Shown here: positions 1 through 7,296 of the stretch, piece after piece | How the letters are laid out: each line of letters opens with the position of its first letter | Numbering within the stretch: position 1 is the first letter of the stretch | From: Umbribacter vaginalis | GTDB lineage: Bacteria; Actinomycetota; Coriobacteriia; Coriobacteriales; Eggerthellaceae | Direction of reading: 5' to 3' | Assembly: GCA_001552935.1 (NCBI GenBank) | Contig: KQ959685.1 | Span: 1-64,000 of the forward strand | Length of the DNA stretch: 64,000 bases | The notes under the pieces: model-generated | Told to the model about the DNA's origin: nothing | What the model saw: only the letters and a program-made list of their open reading frames with translations | The model's database searches: none | Position numbers and translations under genes: made by a program

Positions 1-123
1 CAAATTTCTTTTGGACACCAAAGAATAGAGAATCTCAGCTTAGGTCAAGATCTAACGTTGGTGCGAATTCATTTTGTAAATCCAACTTCAAAATATGCCC
101 GTTATGGAATTATTTCTAAATAG
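1..123 (+). CDS. 3' end of an unrecognised protein (5' truncated by window edge)
   Basis: The first 40 codons in frame 1 are open and end at a TAG at 121-123. The product ends in VNPTSKYARYGIISK, rich in beta-forming and aromatic residues, and looks like a genuine C-terminus. I do not recognise the family. Its last 14 codons lie inside a 68-bp sequence that is repeated at 7039-7106, where the same C-terminal residues (KYVRYGIISK, then TAG) are still readable but are preceded by an in-frame TAG. Only the tail is visible, so the reading frame itself is an inference. Confidence 0.4.
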   Translation, partial: QISFGHQRIENLSLGQDLTLVRIHFVNPTSKYARYGIISK

Positions 124-149
124 AGTTGAATCACATAAGCTTATCCCTC
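82..149 (+). repeat. Left copy of a 68-bp direct repeat flanking a 7-kb block
   Basis: Matches 7039-7106 at 61 of 68 positions by my alignment. It covers the last 14 codons of the gene ending at 123 plus 26 bp downstream. Repeats formed from the 3' end of a gene are typical of attachment sites or of recombination scars, but no integrase or transposase is present between the copies. Confidence 0.75.
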
Positions 150-294
150 GCAATTTACTTAGATTAAGTTCCGAAACGAAAATAATTCTAAATAGAAAAA
201 CGTAGACTCATGGAAATAATGACTCAGTTAAAAAATAATTATCGTAAAAGTGCTGATGGTGCTAGTTGAGCTTTTTTGGGGCTGAGAATTGTGT

Positions 295-328
295 AGTAAT
301 ATTGGTTGGAAGACCGACCAATATTACT
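295..328 (+). terminator. Strong hairpin upstream of the toxin-antitoxin promoter
   Basis: A perfect 12-bp inverted repeat (AGTAATATTGGT / ACCAATATTACT) continues inward with a T-G wobble and two G-C pairs, leaving an AAGA loop: about 15 pairs in all. There is no T tract on either side, so it may be a factor-assisted terminator for the gene ending at 123, or a regulatory structure. It lies just outside the promoter. Confidence 0.5.
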
Positions 329-351
329 CTATGTGTTGTAATGACAATGTG

Positions 352-380
352 TTGAATATAAACTAATATTTGTCTATTAT
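352..380 (+). promoter_or_regulatory. Promoter of the relB-yafQ-type operon
   Basis: TTGAAT at 352-357 and TATTAT at 375-380 are separated by 17 bp, a near-consensus vegetative promoter. An AGAGG ribosome site at 391-395 lies 8 bp before the antitoxin ATG at 404. Confidence 0.65.
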
Positions 381-403
381 AAAAGGAAAAAGAGGTATCA
401 TAT

Positions 404-676
404 ATGGCTACTACGAATTTAAATATTAGAACAGATAAGGAAATTAAAGAACAAGCTGATAAGATTTTTTCAGAACTCGGGCTCAATATGACAACAGCAA
501 TTAACATGTTTTTGCGAACAACTATACGTGAGAACGGGATTCCTTTTTCTCTTAAATTAGAGACACCCAATGACATAACTATTGCTGCTATTGAGGAGGG
601 ACGACGGATTGCATCTGATCCTCATGTAAAGGGTTATCGCAATATGGAAGATTTAAAGACGGCACTTGATTTATAA
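404..676 (+). CDS. RelB/DinJ-family antitoxin
   Basis: A 90-residue protein of the RelB/DinJ antitoxin family. These are dimeric ribbon-helix-helix proteins that repress their own promoter through the N-terminal domain and wrap their C-terminal part around a RelE-fold toxin. The N-terminal part (residues about 3-50) shows the typical order: a beta strand (TNLNIRTD), a helix and a second helix containing MTTAINMFLRTTIRENGIPF, which is highly characteristic of DinJ. The C-terminal part is charged and helical. The gene has a good promoter and ribosome site upstream. Its TAA stop at 674-676 overlaps the toxin start region, so the two are translationally coupled. The adjacent toxin reading frame supports the assignment. 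Confidence 0.92.
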   Translation: MATTNLNIRTDKEIKEQADKIFSELGLNMTTAINMFLRTTIRENGIPFSLKLETPNDITIAAIEEGRRIASDPHVKGYRNMEDLKTALDL

Positions 677-954
677 AATACGAAGTAAAATTCACGAATC
701 AATTCAAAAAAGACCTTAAATTAGCTAGAAAACAAAATAAAAATATAGACAACCTTTTAGAGATAATTGATATTTTAGCTAATGGGGGCACGTTAGAGAA
801 TAAATATTGTGATCACGGTCTGTCTGGAAAATATAGCGGCACAAGAGAATGTCATATTGAATCAGATTGGCTTTTAGTTTATGAAATTAAGAATGAAGTT
901 CTTGTTTTGATGTTATATCGACTGGGTACACATTCAGAATTGTTTAACAAATAA
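673..954 (+). CDS. YafQ-family mRNA interferase toxin, apparent ATA start
   Basis: A 93-codon frame directly overlaps the antitoxin stop and encodes a YafQ-type ribosome-dependent mRNA endonuclease (RelE superfamily). It begins KYEVKFTNQFKKDLKLARKQ, and all residues known to matter in E. coli YafQ have counterparts: His48 in DHGLSG, His61 in ECHIES, Asp65-Trp66 in SDWLL, and His87 with Phe91 in THSELF. No ATG, GTG or TTG start exists in this frame: a TGA at 667-669 closes it upstream, and the expected start position reads ATA. The usual arrangement here is an ATGA overlap; a single G-to-A change would turn the antitoxin stop from TGA to TAA and the toxin start from ATG to ATA. The toxin body is intact, so expression may be weakened rather than abolished. 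Confidence 0.8.
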   Translation: MKYEVKFTNQFKKDLKLARKQNKNIDNLLEIIDILANGGTLENKYCDHGLSGKYSGTRECHIESDWLLVYEIKNEVLVLMLYRLGTHSELFNK

Positions 955-994
955 ACTGATACGTTTTAAAGAAATTGAATTATGCGTTTATTGT

Positions 995-1198
995 ATGAAG
1001 TTGCAGATATTTTTAGATGGGAATAAGAGGGCTTCTGTGATTTTTGCGAATCATTATTTGATTTCTCATGGTAAGGGCTTGTTGGTTATTCCAGAACATA
1101 AGGTTCCTGAGTTTAAGAAGTTGCTTGTTGAATATTATGAGGGTGAAGATTTGCAGGTGATTGCTTCGTTTATGAGGGAATATTGTTGGCGGCATTAA
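995..1198 (+). pseudogene. C-terminal fragment of a Fic-domain protein
   Basis: A 67-codon remnant carries the second half of the Fic active-site loop (FLDGNKRAS) followed by the usual helical segment (VIFANHYLISHGKG...) and a family-like C-terminus. Intact Fic proteins transfer AMP or other groups and need a His-Pro-Phe ahead of the DGN motif plus about 100 residues before that. Here the catalytic histidine and everything upstream are absent. The frame stays open upstream but reads unrelated sequence. It lies 40 bp after the YafQ gene, suggesting a deletion next to the toxin-antitoxin pair. Activity is not expected. Confidence 0.7.
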
Positions 1199-1268
1199 AC
1201 GAGCACGATGGCGCTGGAAGCATAAACGCGCACGATGATTATTGAGGGCAACAGTATAAGTTACAAAA

Positions 1269-2591
1269 CTAGCTTGTTGACTGCGTCAGATACGATATCA
1301 TATGTTCAATTCTTTGCTTACATTCGTCGCTTTGGTCCCAAACACCGCGCCCAACATAAGTTTGTGCCATACGAACGAACGGCCAACTACCATAGGGATG
1401 CTGGAGAGCCGCTACCAATTCGGGATTAGAAACTTTTTCTAACAAGAAATTTTCCAGTTTATGAGTGCTCATAACAATGCGTACATATTTGTTGGTGTAG
1501 CGAGGAATACCGATCGCCGCTACTCGATCATCCCAGTTGGGTGGATGAAGAAATACTTTTGTGCCAGGTCGAAAATGGCGTGTGCCATGGACACGCCGCT
1601 TGTCTTCTCCTATAACATTTTCAGCTCGCACCGTTGCGGTCAAGCACCAAATCCACGCAGGAATTTTTGGCCCGGTAGCAATCAACTGGGAAAACGCCGT
1701 ATAAAACTCTTCTTCGTGAGAGCAACCGAGCACCTCAGACATTTGCCCGTCGAAGATTCGGGTACACACCCACCCTCCACCAGCTATAAGAGTGAAATCA
1801 CATGCATAAAATGTGTTATACGTTATATCTCTAAAGGCATCTATGATCTGCTGAGGCGGCGTTGGCACTTTCTGCGCAGACTCCCGCGCAAGCTCTGTTC
1901 TATCTTCGCTATTATCGTCTTCATACTCCCGCAACGGCTCAGTAGAGGATTGAAAAAAGGGCTCCCCGTAATAATAAAACACGCGGTACACCACAGGACA
2001 ACCCTTATAATATACGCGCGGAGCATATAATTCAAAGAACGCTTCCCCAGTAAACGCGTTTCCCTTTTCTTGTATGAAATCGTTTACGCGCTGCTCATAC
2101 GTACTGGAAGAATGTTCGCTGATGATGAAATACTCTCCCTTAAAATCGGGTAATGGTCCATTGTCATCTCTAATGACATACACCGTTGCCGGCTCATACT
2201 CACCACCGCATGAACCGACCAACGCGCCGACAGTAGTTCTATCAAGCAGGTATTTTGATAAGTTGGGATTATGCACTACCCTGTACTCCCATTTGCCAGA
2301 AAAGGCTGCGCTTACGTCTGTTATGAGTTTATAACCGTGCAAAGACAGATCATGCGCAAGACGCTTATAATTTTCCTCGCTCGTTGAGTGACAACGGAGA
2401 ATGGTTGGCAGATTATGCTGCGAAGCCTGCTCACATTCGAGAGCGTGACCCTTGAGAAAGCTATCATAGTTGAAACAGTGAACTTCAAAAAAAGGATTTT
2501 GACGCGCGACACTCCACTCTCGCATCCAGGCCATTGCAGGAGAAGAATTATCGCGTCGAGACGCCTCAAATAACAATGCGATCGTGTGCAC
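1269..2591 (-). CDS. ATP-grasp-like protein of unknown substrate
   Basis: A 440-residue protein starting at a GTG preceded by AGAGGA. Residues about 240-300 contain a segment (FTLIAGGGWVCTRIFDGQMS) that resembles the metal-binding strand of stand-alone ATP-grasp proteins, which normally reads like 'DVALTEDGRWRLIEINDGQVS'. The upstream part (about 150-230, with EYFIISEHSSS) would then be the nucleotide-binding region. The C-terminal 110 residues (HFRPGTKVFLHPPNWDDRV onward) form a separate beta-rich domain with a conserved-looking RHFRPGTKV motif, seen attached to several bacterial proteins of unknown role. The acidic residue expected in the metal-binding strand is not obvious, so activity is uncertain. 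It is transcribed alone. Confidence 0.55.
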   Translation of the reverse strand: MHTIALLFEASRRDNSSPAMAWMREWSVARQNPFFEVHCFNYDSFLKGHALECEQASQHNLPTILRCHSTSEENYKRLAHDLSLHGYKLITDVSAAFSGKWEYRVVHNPNLSKYLLDRTTVGALVGSCGGEYEPATVYVIRDDNGPLPDFKGEYFIISEHSSSTYEQRVNDFIQEKGNAFTGEAFFELYAPRVYYKGCPVVYRVFYYYGEPFFQSSTEPLREYEDDNSEDRTELARESAQKVPTPPQQIIDAFRDITYNTFYACDFTLIAGGGWVCTRIFDGQMSEVLGCSHEEEFYTAFSQLIATGPKIPAWIWCLTATVRAENVIGEDKRRVHGTRHFRPGTKVFLHPPNWDDRVAAIGIPRYTNKYVRIVMSTHKLENFLLEKVSNPELVAALQHPYGSWPFVRMAQTYVGRGVWDQSDECKQRIEHMISYLTQSTS

Positions 2592-2611
2592 AGTAGTCCT
2601 CTCTATATAAT

Positions 2612-2641
2612 GATGACACCTTCATAAGCGAGGGTGTCATC
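2612..2641 (-). promoter_or_regulatory. Inverted repeat just upstream of the ATP-grasp gene
   Basis: GATGACACC and GGTGTCATC form a perfect 9-bp inverted repeat with a 12-nt loop, 20 bp upstream of the GTG start. A second smaller dyad (GACCCATTCTGGGTC) follows at about 2650. On transcripts of the minus-strand gene both would be 5' leader hairpins; as DNA they could be operators. Confidence 0.45.
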
Positions 2642-2807
2642 ACAGAGCCTGACCCATTCTGGGTCCGAACTAAGCAGTCCGCATATTTATATGTGCAAGT
2701 ATGAGTATATCGAACAAGGGGGAATTTGACAATCACAATGGCGAACAATAATGTCAGTTCGTCCTTGTGCCGTTGTGCCAATGTGGAACAAAAAGAGGCG
2801 CATACCA

Positions 2808-2935
2808 GCTCCTTCCCTTGCCTGCCCGTTCCTGTTCCTGCACACTCCTTTCCTTGCCTTTCTGCTCCTTTTCCGTTCCTGCCCGTTCGTTCCCCGTTCC
2901 TTCCCGTGCTTTTCCTTGCCTGCCCGTTCCTTATA
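2808..2935. repeat. Degenerate pyrimidine-rich repeat tract
   Basis: About 128 bp made almost only of C and T with scattered G, built from variants of CCTGCCCGTTCC and CCTTGCCTTTC. The segment CCTTGCCTGCCCGTTCCT occurs twice, near 2816 and 2914. The complementary strand is a purine-rich GGAACG-type tract similar in flavour to the one near 7938-8050. Confidence 0.6.
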
Positions 2936-3188
2936 CATGTATGAGCTACGTTTGTGCAGATTGCGCACGAGATCACACTGTAACGTGCTCATGAAGCGGC
3001 ACTCCTTGCAGGATCGCTCATAGCGAAATGGCCATTACGTGCAAATGAGACTCGTATGGCTACTATATCCTTGCTATCTTAGCTAAAATTATTCTCGTTG
3101 GTGGTAGTGTAAAACCCTGACATACGAAGGAAGGCATTCTGATTGCAGGGCTACTTGGCTTCCTCCTGAATCCGGAAATGATATATCG

Positions 3189-3222
3189 ATAGGTGTATGT
3201 GGATAGTTTCATAGGTGTATGT
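3189..3222 (+). promoter_or_regulatory. Two direct repeats ATAGGTGTATGT, 22 bp apart
   Basis: ATAGGTGTATGT occurs at 3189-3200 and 3211-3222. Exact repeats spaced by about two helical turns upstream of a surface-protein gene are typical of activator sites. A TATACT hexamer at 3254-3259 could be the -10 element of a promoter. No regulator can be assigned from sequence. Confidence 0.4.
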
Positions 3223-3331
3223 AAGCCATATCGAAAAGTTTTATAAATGAATGTATACTTTAATTCACACAGTATATTGCACTGCCCGGTTGCCTGTCAT
3301 AAAATAAGCCCAAAGAAATTGAACATTATAG

Positions 3332-3349
3332 CGATCAGTTTACTGATCG
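3332..3349 (+). promoter_or_regulatory. Perfect palindrome CGATCAGT-TT-ACTGATCG
   Basis: Eight-base arms with a two-base centre, 76 bp before the ATG of the LPXTG gene. The tight spacing suggests a dimeric repressor site rather than a terminator. Confidence 0.4.
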
Positions 3350-3425
3350 AGGGACGTGTAAATTAAAGTCTACTTTTAAGACGCCTTATTCTTTATACGC
3401 TTCCTATGCTGTATTGGGAGAAACA

Positions 3426-6400
3426 ATGAAACGCAACAAAAAGAAACCATGTGCAGTTTTACCTGTTATTTTAAGTATTGGCATGTGCGCAACCACCGTT
3501 GGCGCAGTAGCAGCAGCTCCTACCCCTGCATATGCGGCAGTAGCTGCCGTTTTGCCGTCTTCTGCAGGGTCGAATGAAAACCCGCTTCCGCCTGTGCGCA
3601 CGAGCTTAACGAAAGAGGAAGCTGAGCAAATGGCAGGTTGCGAAGTCTATATTGATGAAGCTAATCGAGAGTATGTCATTCGTCCTAAAAATGGTGCTAA
3701 CGAGGGCATCATTTCTGATTCATCCAACATTTGGACAGAAGATTTTAAGAGAATGCGAAAGAAGCTCAGCGGACAGGATAATCCTAATACTATTCTTAAA
3801 CGTGATTGGCCAATTCGTTTTGATAAGCGTATTTATTTTTATATGCATGTAAAAGGCGATTACGATTACTCGCCTCTGTTTATGAGCATACAACCTGATA
3901 CCATTAATATGGGAGATAATGTTAGCATTAAATTTATAAAAGATATGGAAAACTTCTTTGCACAAGCTCATATTCTAGACGGATTACATCACATTAATGG
4001 AATAGAGAAGTGGGATACAGCTCACGTAACCATCATGAAAAATATGTTTAGTGACGCCCATCAACTTGAGGGTAAATTAGATCTCTCTAGATGGAATGTG
4101 TCAAAAAACTGGCATTTTGATAATATGTTTTCGTTCGTTGGCAATGATAATGATAGCTTTGTCCTTAATTTCAGTAATAAAAAGTTTATGAATCAGACAC
4201 ATGTTGATTATATGTTCAGTTCGTTCCACGGTGTTTTGATTGCGAATAATTGGACAGTTGAAGATTCAAATGCTCCGAAAAATCCTATTCGAGAGTTGAT
4301 GGACGGTCAAAACTTTCTCCTTACGTATAAGAAAGATAATGAATGGATAGACAAAAGCGCACATCTACTTATTACGGATAACCCAATAATCCTTGAAAAG
4401 AATAAAACCAAACAGTACAAGTACTATAAAAAAGTCAAAGTCATTTACAAAACCAAGGACAAGGAACAGCAGGTAGAGCTCGAACTTCCGGCCGTCTACG
4501 ATTCGCGTATCGACGATAACGGCAAACTTGACGCTTCAAAACCAGCATGCAGCGATCCTATGAAGGTTGTTAAGCCGCAGATTGACGAAGCGATTATAAA
4601 CGCCGTTAAGGAAATGCGCACGAAAAATCCTGCGCTTAACTTGCCTGAAAACGTTATTCCTGTACCTGTGCATGAGGTTAAGGATACTGATTCGCCTACC
4701 GCACTTTTCCAAACGTATTATTTGGCAACCATAAAAGAAGAGGTAACAAAAGCCAAGACGACGTACACAGCTGATCCGAACTTGGAATATAAAAAAGTCG
4801 AATATGACCCTAATCCTCAAGACGGTAAAAAGCAAGTCATAACTGGCGCAATTAAGAACGGCGCTTGGGATCCTGATGCTACTTCGGAAAAAGAAATAAC
4901 AAAGGCTGTGGATGGTAAAGCACGCGTAGGCAATAAAAAAGTTGAAGGAGAGAAGATTCAGCCAGGCGTAATCTATCAAGCCGACAGCTCGCTTGATTAC
5001 AAAAAAGAGCAGACGACAGAAGGAACCGAGGGCACGAAGACCACAACTACAATTTATAAAGTTGATGAGAATACGGGACTGACAAATACTGTTCAGTCTA
5101 GCGAAAGCAAAACAACAACAGCCGCGATAGACAAAGTCATCAAAGTCGGCAACGTAGAGAAAAAGACCGGCAAGATTCCTTTCAAGAAAACTTATGAAGG
5201 AAATCCGGATCTTACTTATCAAAAACAGGAAACAAAAACTGTCGGACAAAACGGCAAAGAAGAAGTTGCTTTGACTTACAAGGTAGATGCTAAAACTGGC
5301 TTAACGTCGGAAGTTGAAGCGAAAAAAGGCTTGTGCACGGAACCGGTTAATGAAGTTATACAAGTCGGCAATAAGGAAGTTATTCAAAACAACGACGGCT
5401 CAACTACGACTAAGACTTATAAAGTCAACCCGGATGACGGCACTTTAAGTGATCCGACGGTGGTAACCTCGCGCCCGTGGACCGATATTGCCAGCGGAGC
5501 AGCAGTCTCTGAAGTTTTAAAGGCTAAAATGACTTATGTGGCCGATGAATCACTGCCTTATGGCCAAACGCAGAAAGTAAGTGACCCTAAAGACGGGGAG
5601 AAGATAACAACCCCGACAGGTAAAGTGGAAAACGGCAAATGGGTCGAAGGTGAACCGAAAGTCGAAATTACGGCAGCCGTAAACGGTGTAACCAAAGTCG
5701 GCAACAAGAAAGTTGAAACCGAGGATATTCAACCGACTACAGTCTATGAGGCCGACAGCACCCTTGATTACAAGAAAGAGCAGCTGACAGAAGGCGCCAA
5801 GGGAACTAAAACCACAACTACAATTTATAAAGTTGATGAGAATACGGGACTGACGAATACTGTTCAGTCTAGTGAAAGTAAAACAACAACGCCCGCTAAA
5901 GAAAAAGTCATCAAAGTCGGCAACGTGAAAACCGAAACTGAAGTTATTAAATGCAAGACTATCTATATTGCGGATGACACGCTTGCTTATGAAGCAAAAG
6001 AAGACAAAACTGCCGGTAAAGACGGTTCCAAGACAGTCACAACCACGTATAAAGTGAATAAAACTACCGGTCTTAGCGCAGACGTTGAAGACACTCAAGA
6101 AAAAAAGGTCGATCCGACAGACCATGTGGTAAGAGTCGGCAATAAGCAGGTTACGCATGAGGGCGATAAGACTATTACTACTACGTACGATGTCGATCCG
6201 AATACAGGTAAATTAACCAATCCGAAAAAGCACACCTCTATGCCAGCAGGTAATTTGACACCGGCTAAGAATTTGCCAAAGACAGTAACCTTCAAAGATG
6301 GTGATAAGCAGGTTGCAAGTGTTAAGGTTGAAAAGGGTCAAGCAATTGCAACTGATAATTTGACCGACCAATCTATGCCAAAAGATCCTATAAAGTCTGG

Positions 6401-6866
6401 TTACACATTCAAAGGTTGGAACACAAAAGCCGATGGTCAAGGTACAGCGTTTACTGGTACAACAACCGTAGATAATGATTTGACCGTGTATGCGATGTAT
6501 ACGCAGAACCCCGTAACGCCACCAGCGCCAACTCCAGGCCCGCTACCAACGCCCACGCCAGCACCCACACCAACGCCCACACCCGAGCCTACACCAGCAC
6601 CCACACCAGTGCCAACCCCTAATCCACCAGCGCCAGCGCCCACGCCAGTGCCCGCGCTGCCTATGCAACCAGCACAAACACTCGCGCCGGAACATCCATT
6701 GGCCAAGACGCACGCACCCAAACACATGCGCGCAGACGTGCTGCCCCAAACAGGCGAAACATCTTTACTTGGCACACTGTTAGCAGCTTTGGGCCTTTCA
6801 ATTACCGGGCTTGGTGTGCTTTACAAGAAGAAAACGCCGCGAAAAGGCAAGCATCTGTCTGAATAG
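3426..6866 (+). CDS. LPXTG-anchored surface protein with DUF285-like, repeated G5-like and Flg_new-type domains
   Basis: A 1146-residue cell-wall protein. The ATG at 3426 is preferred over a TTG 12 bp upstream because GGGAG lies just before it. Order: basic signal peptide (about 1-36); a region around residues 185-265 with MFSDAHQLEGKLDLSRWNVS, the pattern of the DUF285/BspA-like leucine-rich family; two 257-residue units (residues about 443-950) of beta-rich modules with repeated VGNKKV/KVGNV motifs resembling G5 domains; an InlB B-repeat/Flg_new-like segment (about 955-1025, with SGYTFKGWNTKADG); a proline-rich wall spanner of PTPAP/PTPTP units (about 1030-1085); the sortase motif LPQTGE; a membrane segment; and a basic tail. 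The role is probably adhesion or matrix binding. A hairpin terminator follows at 6889-6923. No sortase is encoded in the window. Confidence 0.85.
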   Translation: MKRNKKKPCAVLPVILSIGMCATTVGAVAAAPTPAYAAVAAVLPSSAGSNENPLPPVRTSLTKEEAEQMAGCEVYIDEANREYVIRPKNGANEGIISDSSNIWTEDFKRMRKKLSGQDNPNTILKRDWPIRFDKRIYFYMHVKGDYDYSPLFMSIQPDTINMGDNVSIKFIKDMENFFAQAHILDGLHHINGIEKWDTAHVTIMKNMFSDAHQLEGKLDLSRWNVSKNWHFDNMFSFVGNDNDSFVLNFSNKKFMNQTHVDYMFSSFHGVLIANNWTVEDSNAPKNPIRELMDGQNFLLTYKKDNEWIDKSAHLLITDNPIILEKNKTKQYKYYKKVKVIYKTKDKEQQVELELPAVYDSRIDDNGKLDASKPACSDPMKVVKPQIDEAIINAVKEMRTKNPALNLPENVIPVPVHEVKDTDSPTALFQTYYLATIKEEVTKAKTTYTADPNLEYKKVEYDPNPQDGKKQVITGAIKNGAWDPDATSEKEITKAVDGKARVGNKKVEGEKIQPGVIYQADSSLDYKKEQTTEGTEGTKTTTTIYKVDENTGLTNTVQSSESKTTTAAIDKVIKVGNVEKKTGKIPFKKTYEGNPDLTYQKQETKTVGQNGKEEVALTYKVDAKTGLTSEVEAKKGLCTEPVNEVIQVGNKEVIQNNDGSTTTKTYKVNPDDGTLSDPTVVTSRPWTDIASGAAVSEVLKAKMTYVADESLPYGQTQKVSDPKDGEKITTPTGKVENGKWVEGEPKVEITAAVNGVTKVGNKKVETEDIQPTTVYEADSTLDYKKEQLTEGAKGTKTTTTIYKVDENTGLTNTVQSSESKTTTPAKEKVIKVGNVKTETEVIKCKTIYIADDTLAYEAKEDKTAGKDGSKTVTTTYKVNKTTGLSADVEDTQEKKVDPTDHVVRVGNKQVTHEGDKTITTTYDVDPNTGKLTNPKKHTSMPAGNLTPAKNLPKTVTFKDGDKQVASVKVEKGQAIATDNLTDQSMPKDPIKSGYTFKGWNTKADGQGTAFTGTTTVDNDLTVYAMYTQNPVTPPAPTPGPLPTPTPAPTPTPTPEPTPAPTPVPTPNPPAPAPTPVPALPMQPAQTLAPEHPLAKTHAPKHMRADVLPQTGETSLLGTLLAALGLSITGLGVLYKKKTPRKGKHLSE
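4752..6260 (+). repeat. 771-bp tandem duplication within the surface-protein gene
   Basis: Unit 1 begins at 4752 (AKTTYTADP) and unit 2 at 5523 (AKMTYVADE), exactly 771 bp or 257 codons apart. Most of the two units has diverged, but 5040-5120 and 5811-5891 are nearly identical in DNA over about 80 bp, suggesting recent gene conversion in one block. Confidence 0.8.
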
Positions 6867-6888
6867 CCTGGAGCTTTGCGTAAATGAA

Positions 6889-6923
6889 TTCTGGCCTGTA
6901 AAACTCGCAGTTACAGGCCAGAA
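6889..6923 (+). terminator. Hairpin terminator of the LPXTG gene
   Basis: A perfect 13-bp inverted repeat (TTCTGGCCTGTAA / TTACAGGCCAGAA) with a 9-nt loop lies 22 bp after the stop. There is no clear T run after it. Confidence 0.7.
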
Positions 6924-7225
6924 TCGTATAAACGAACAAGCAAGCACAAGAGGCCAGAAATTGAACGGCTTAACTCAAAGTGGATTGAATGATAAGTGGA
7001 AAAATGGTTATAAGTCGGTTTTATCTGGTGATGTGAAACCAACTTAGAAATATGTCCGTTATGGAATTATTTCTAAATAGAGTTGAATTACATAAGTTGA
7101 TCCTTCAGTCATGCCCCTATAATGGTGTAAAATTCCGCGCCAAAAAGAGCCAAAAAGAGCCAAAAGATCCAAGAACCCCATACCCCTTCCCTTCTTCAAA
7201 TTCTTCGTGACAAGCAAAAAAACGG
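6924..7225 (+). other. Gap holding the right copy of the 68-bp repeat
   Basis: No intact gene. A 54-codon open frame starting at the ATG near 7055 shares its first 12 codons with the alternate frame of the left repeat, but shows no recognisable domain. Two tandem copies of GCCAAAAAGA lie near 7140. Confidence 0.4.
7039..7106 (+). repeat. Right copy of the 68-bp direct repeat
   Basis: Pairs with 82-149 at 61 of 68 positions. The C-terminal codons of the gene ending at 123 are present but preceded by an in-frame TAG, so this copy is the decayed or partial one. The two copies bound 6.9 kb of accessory genes. Confidence 0.75.
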
Positions 7226-7277
7226 TTGACTGTTACTTCAAAAATGGTACTATAAATAGCACCAAGGTACTATAAAT
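7226..7277 (+). promoter_or_regulatory. Promoter and repeated operator of the XRE gene pair
   Basis: TTGACT at 7226-7231 and TACTAT at 7248-7253 are 16 bp apart. The 12-mer GGTACTATAAAT occurs at 7246-7257, covering the -10 element, and again at 7266-7277, about two helical turns later. This layout suggests autorepression by the XRE protein encoded 20 bp downstream. Confidence 0.6.
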
Positions 7278-7296
7278 GTAACCAAAAGGCGTTCAC

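Larger units (their letters stand above)
124..403 (+). other. Gap upstream of the toxin-antitoxin operon
   Basis: No gene is seen. The stretch is AT-rich and holds a strong hairpin (295-328) and the toxin-antitoxin promoter (352-380). Confidence 0.6.
2592..3425. other. Long gap between divergent genes, with low-complexity and regulatory-looking sequence
   Basis: No convincing gene. It holds a hairpin (2612-2641), a pyrimidine-rich degenerate repeat (about 2808-2935), a pair of 12-bp direct repeats (3189-3222) and a perfect palindrome (3332-3349). Short open frames across the pyrimidine tract are products of the base composition. Confidence 0.6.

Noticed and set aside
1461-2030. 189-codon open frame on the plus strand within the ATP-grasp-like gene
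   Set aside because: It is antisense to a gene with a better start, ribosome site and domain evidence; the translation shows no family features.
2566-3023. Several overlapping open frames across the pyrimidine-rich tract
   Set aside because: Both strands are open only because the tract lacks stop codons; the products are repetitive and lack ribosome sites.
4536-5249. Long open frame (237 codons) antisense to the LPXTG gene
   Set aside because: It is a by-product of biased codon use in the repetitive surface-protein gene; it has no ribosome site and no recognisable domain. The same holds for 5550-6158 and 6437-6775 on the minus strand.
6811-7047. 78-codon frame overlapping the end of the LPXTG gene
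   Set aside because: It starts inside the membrane-anchor codons, runs through the terminator hairpin and has no recognisable product.
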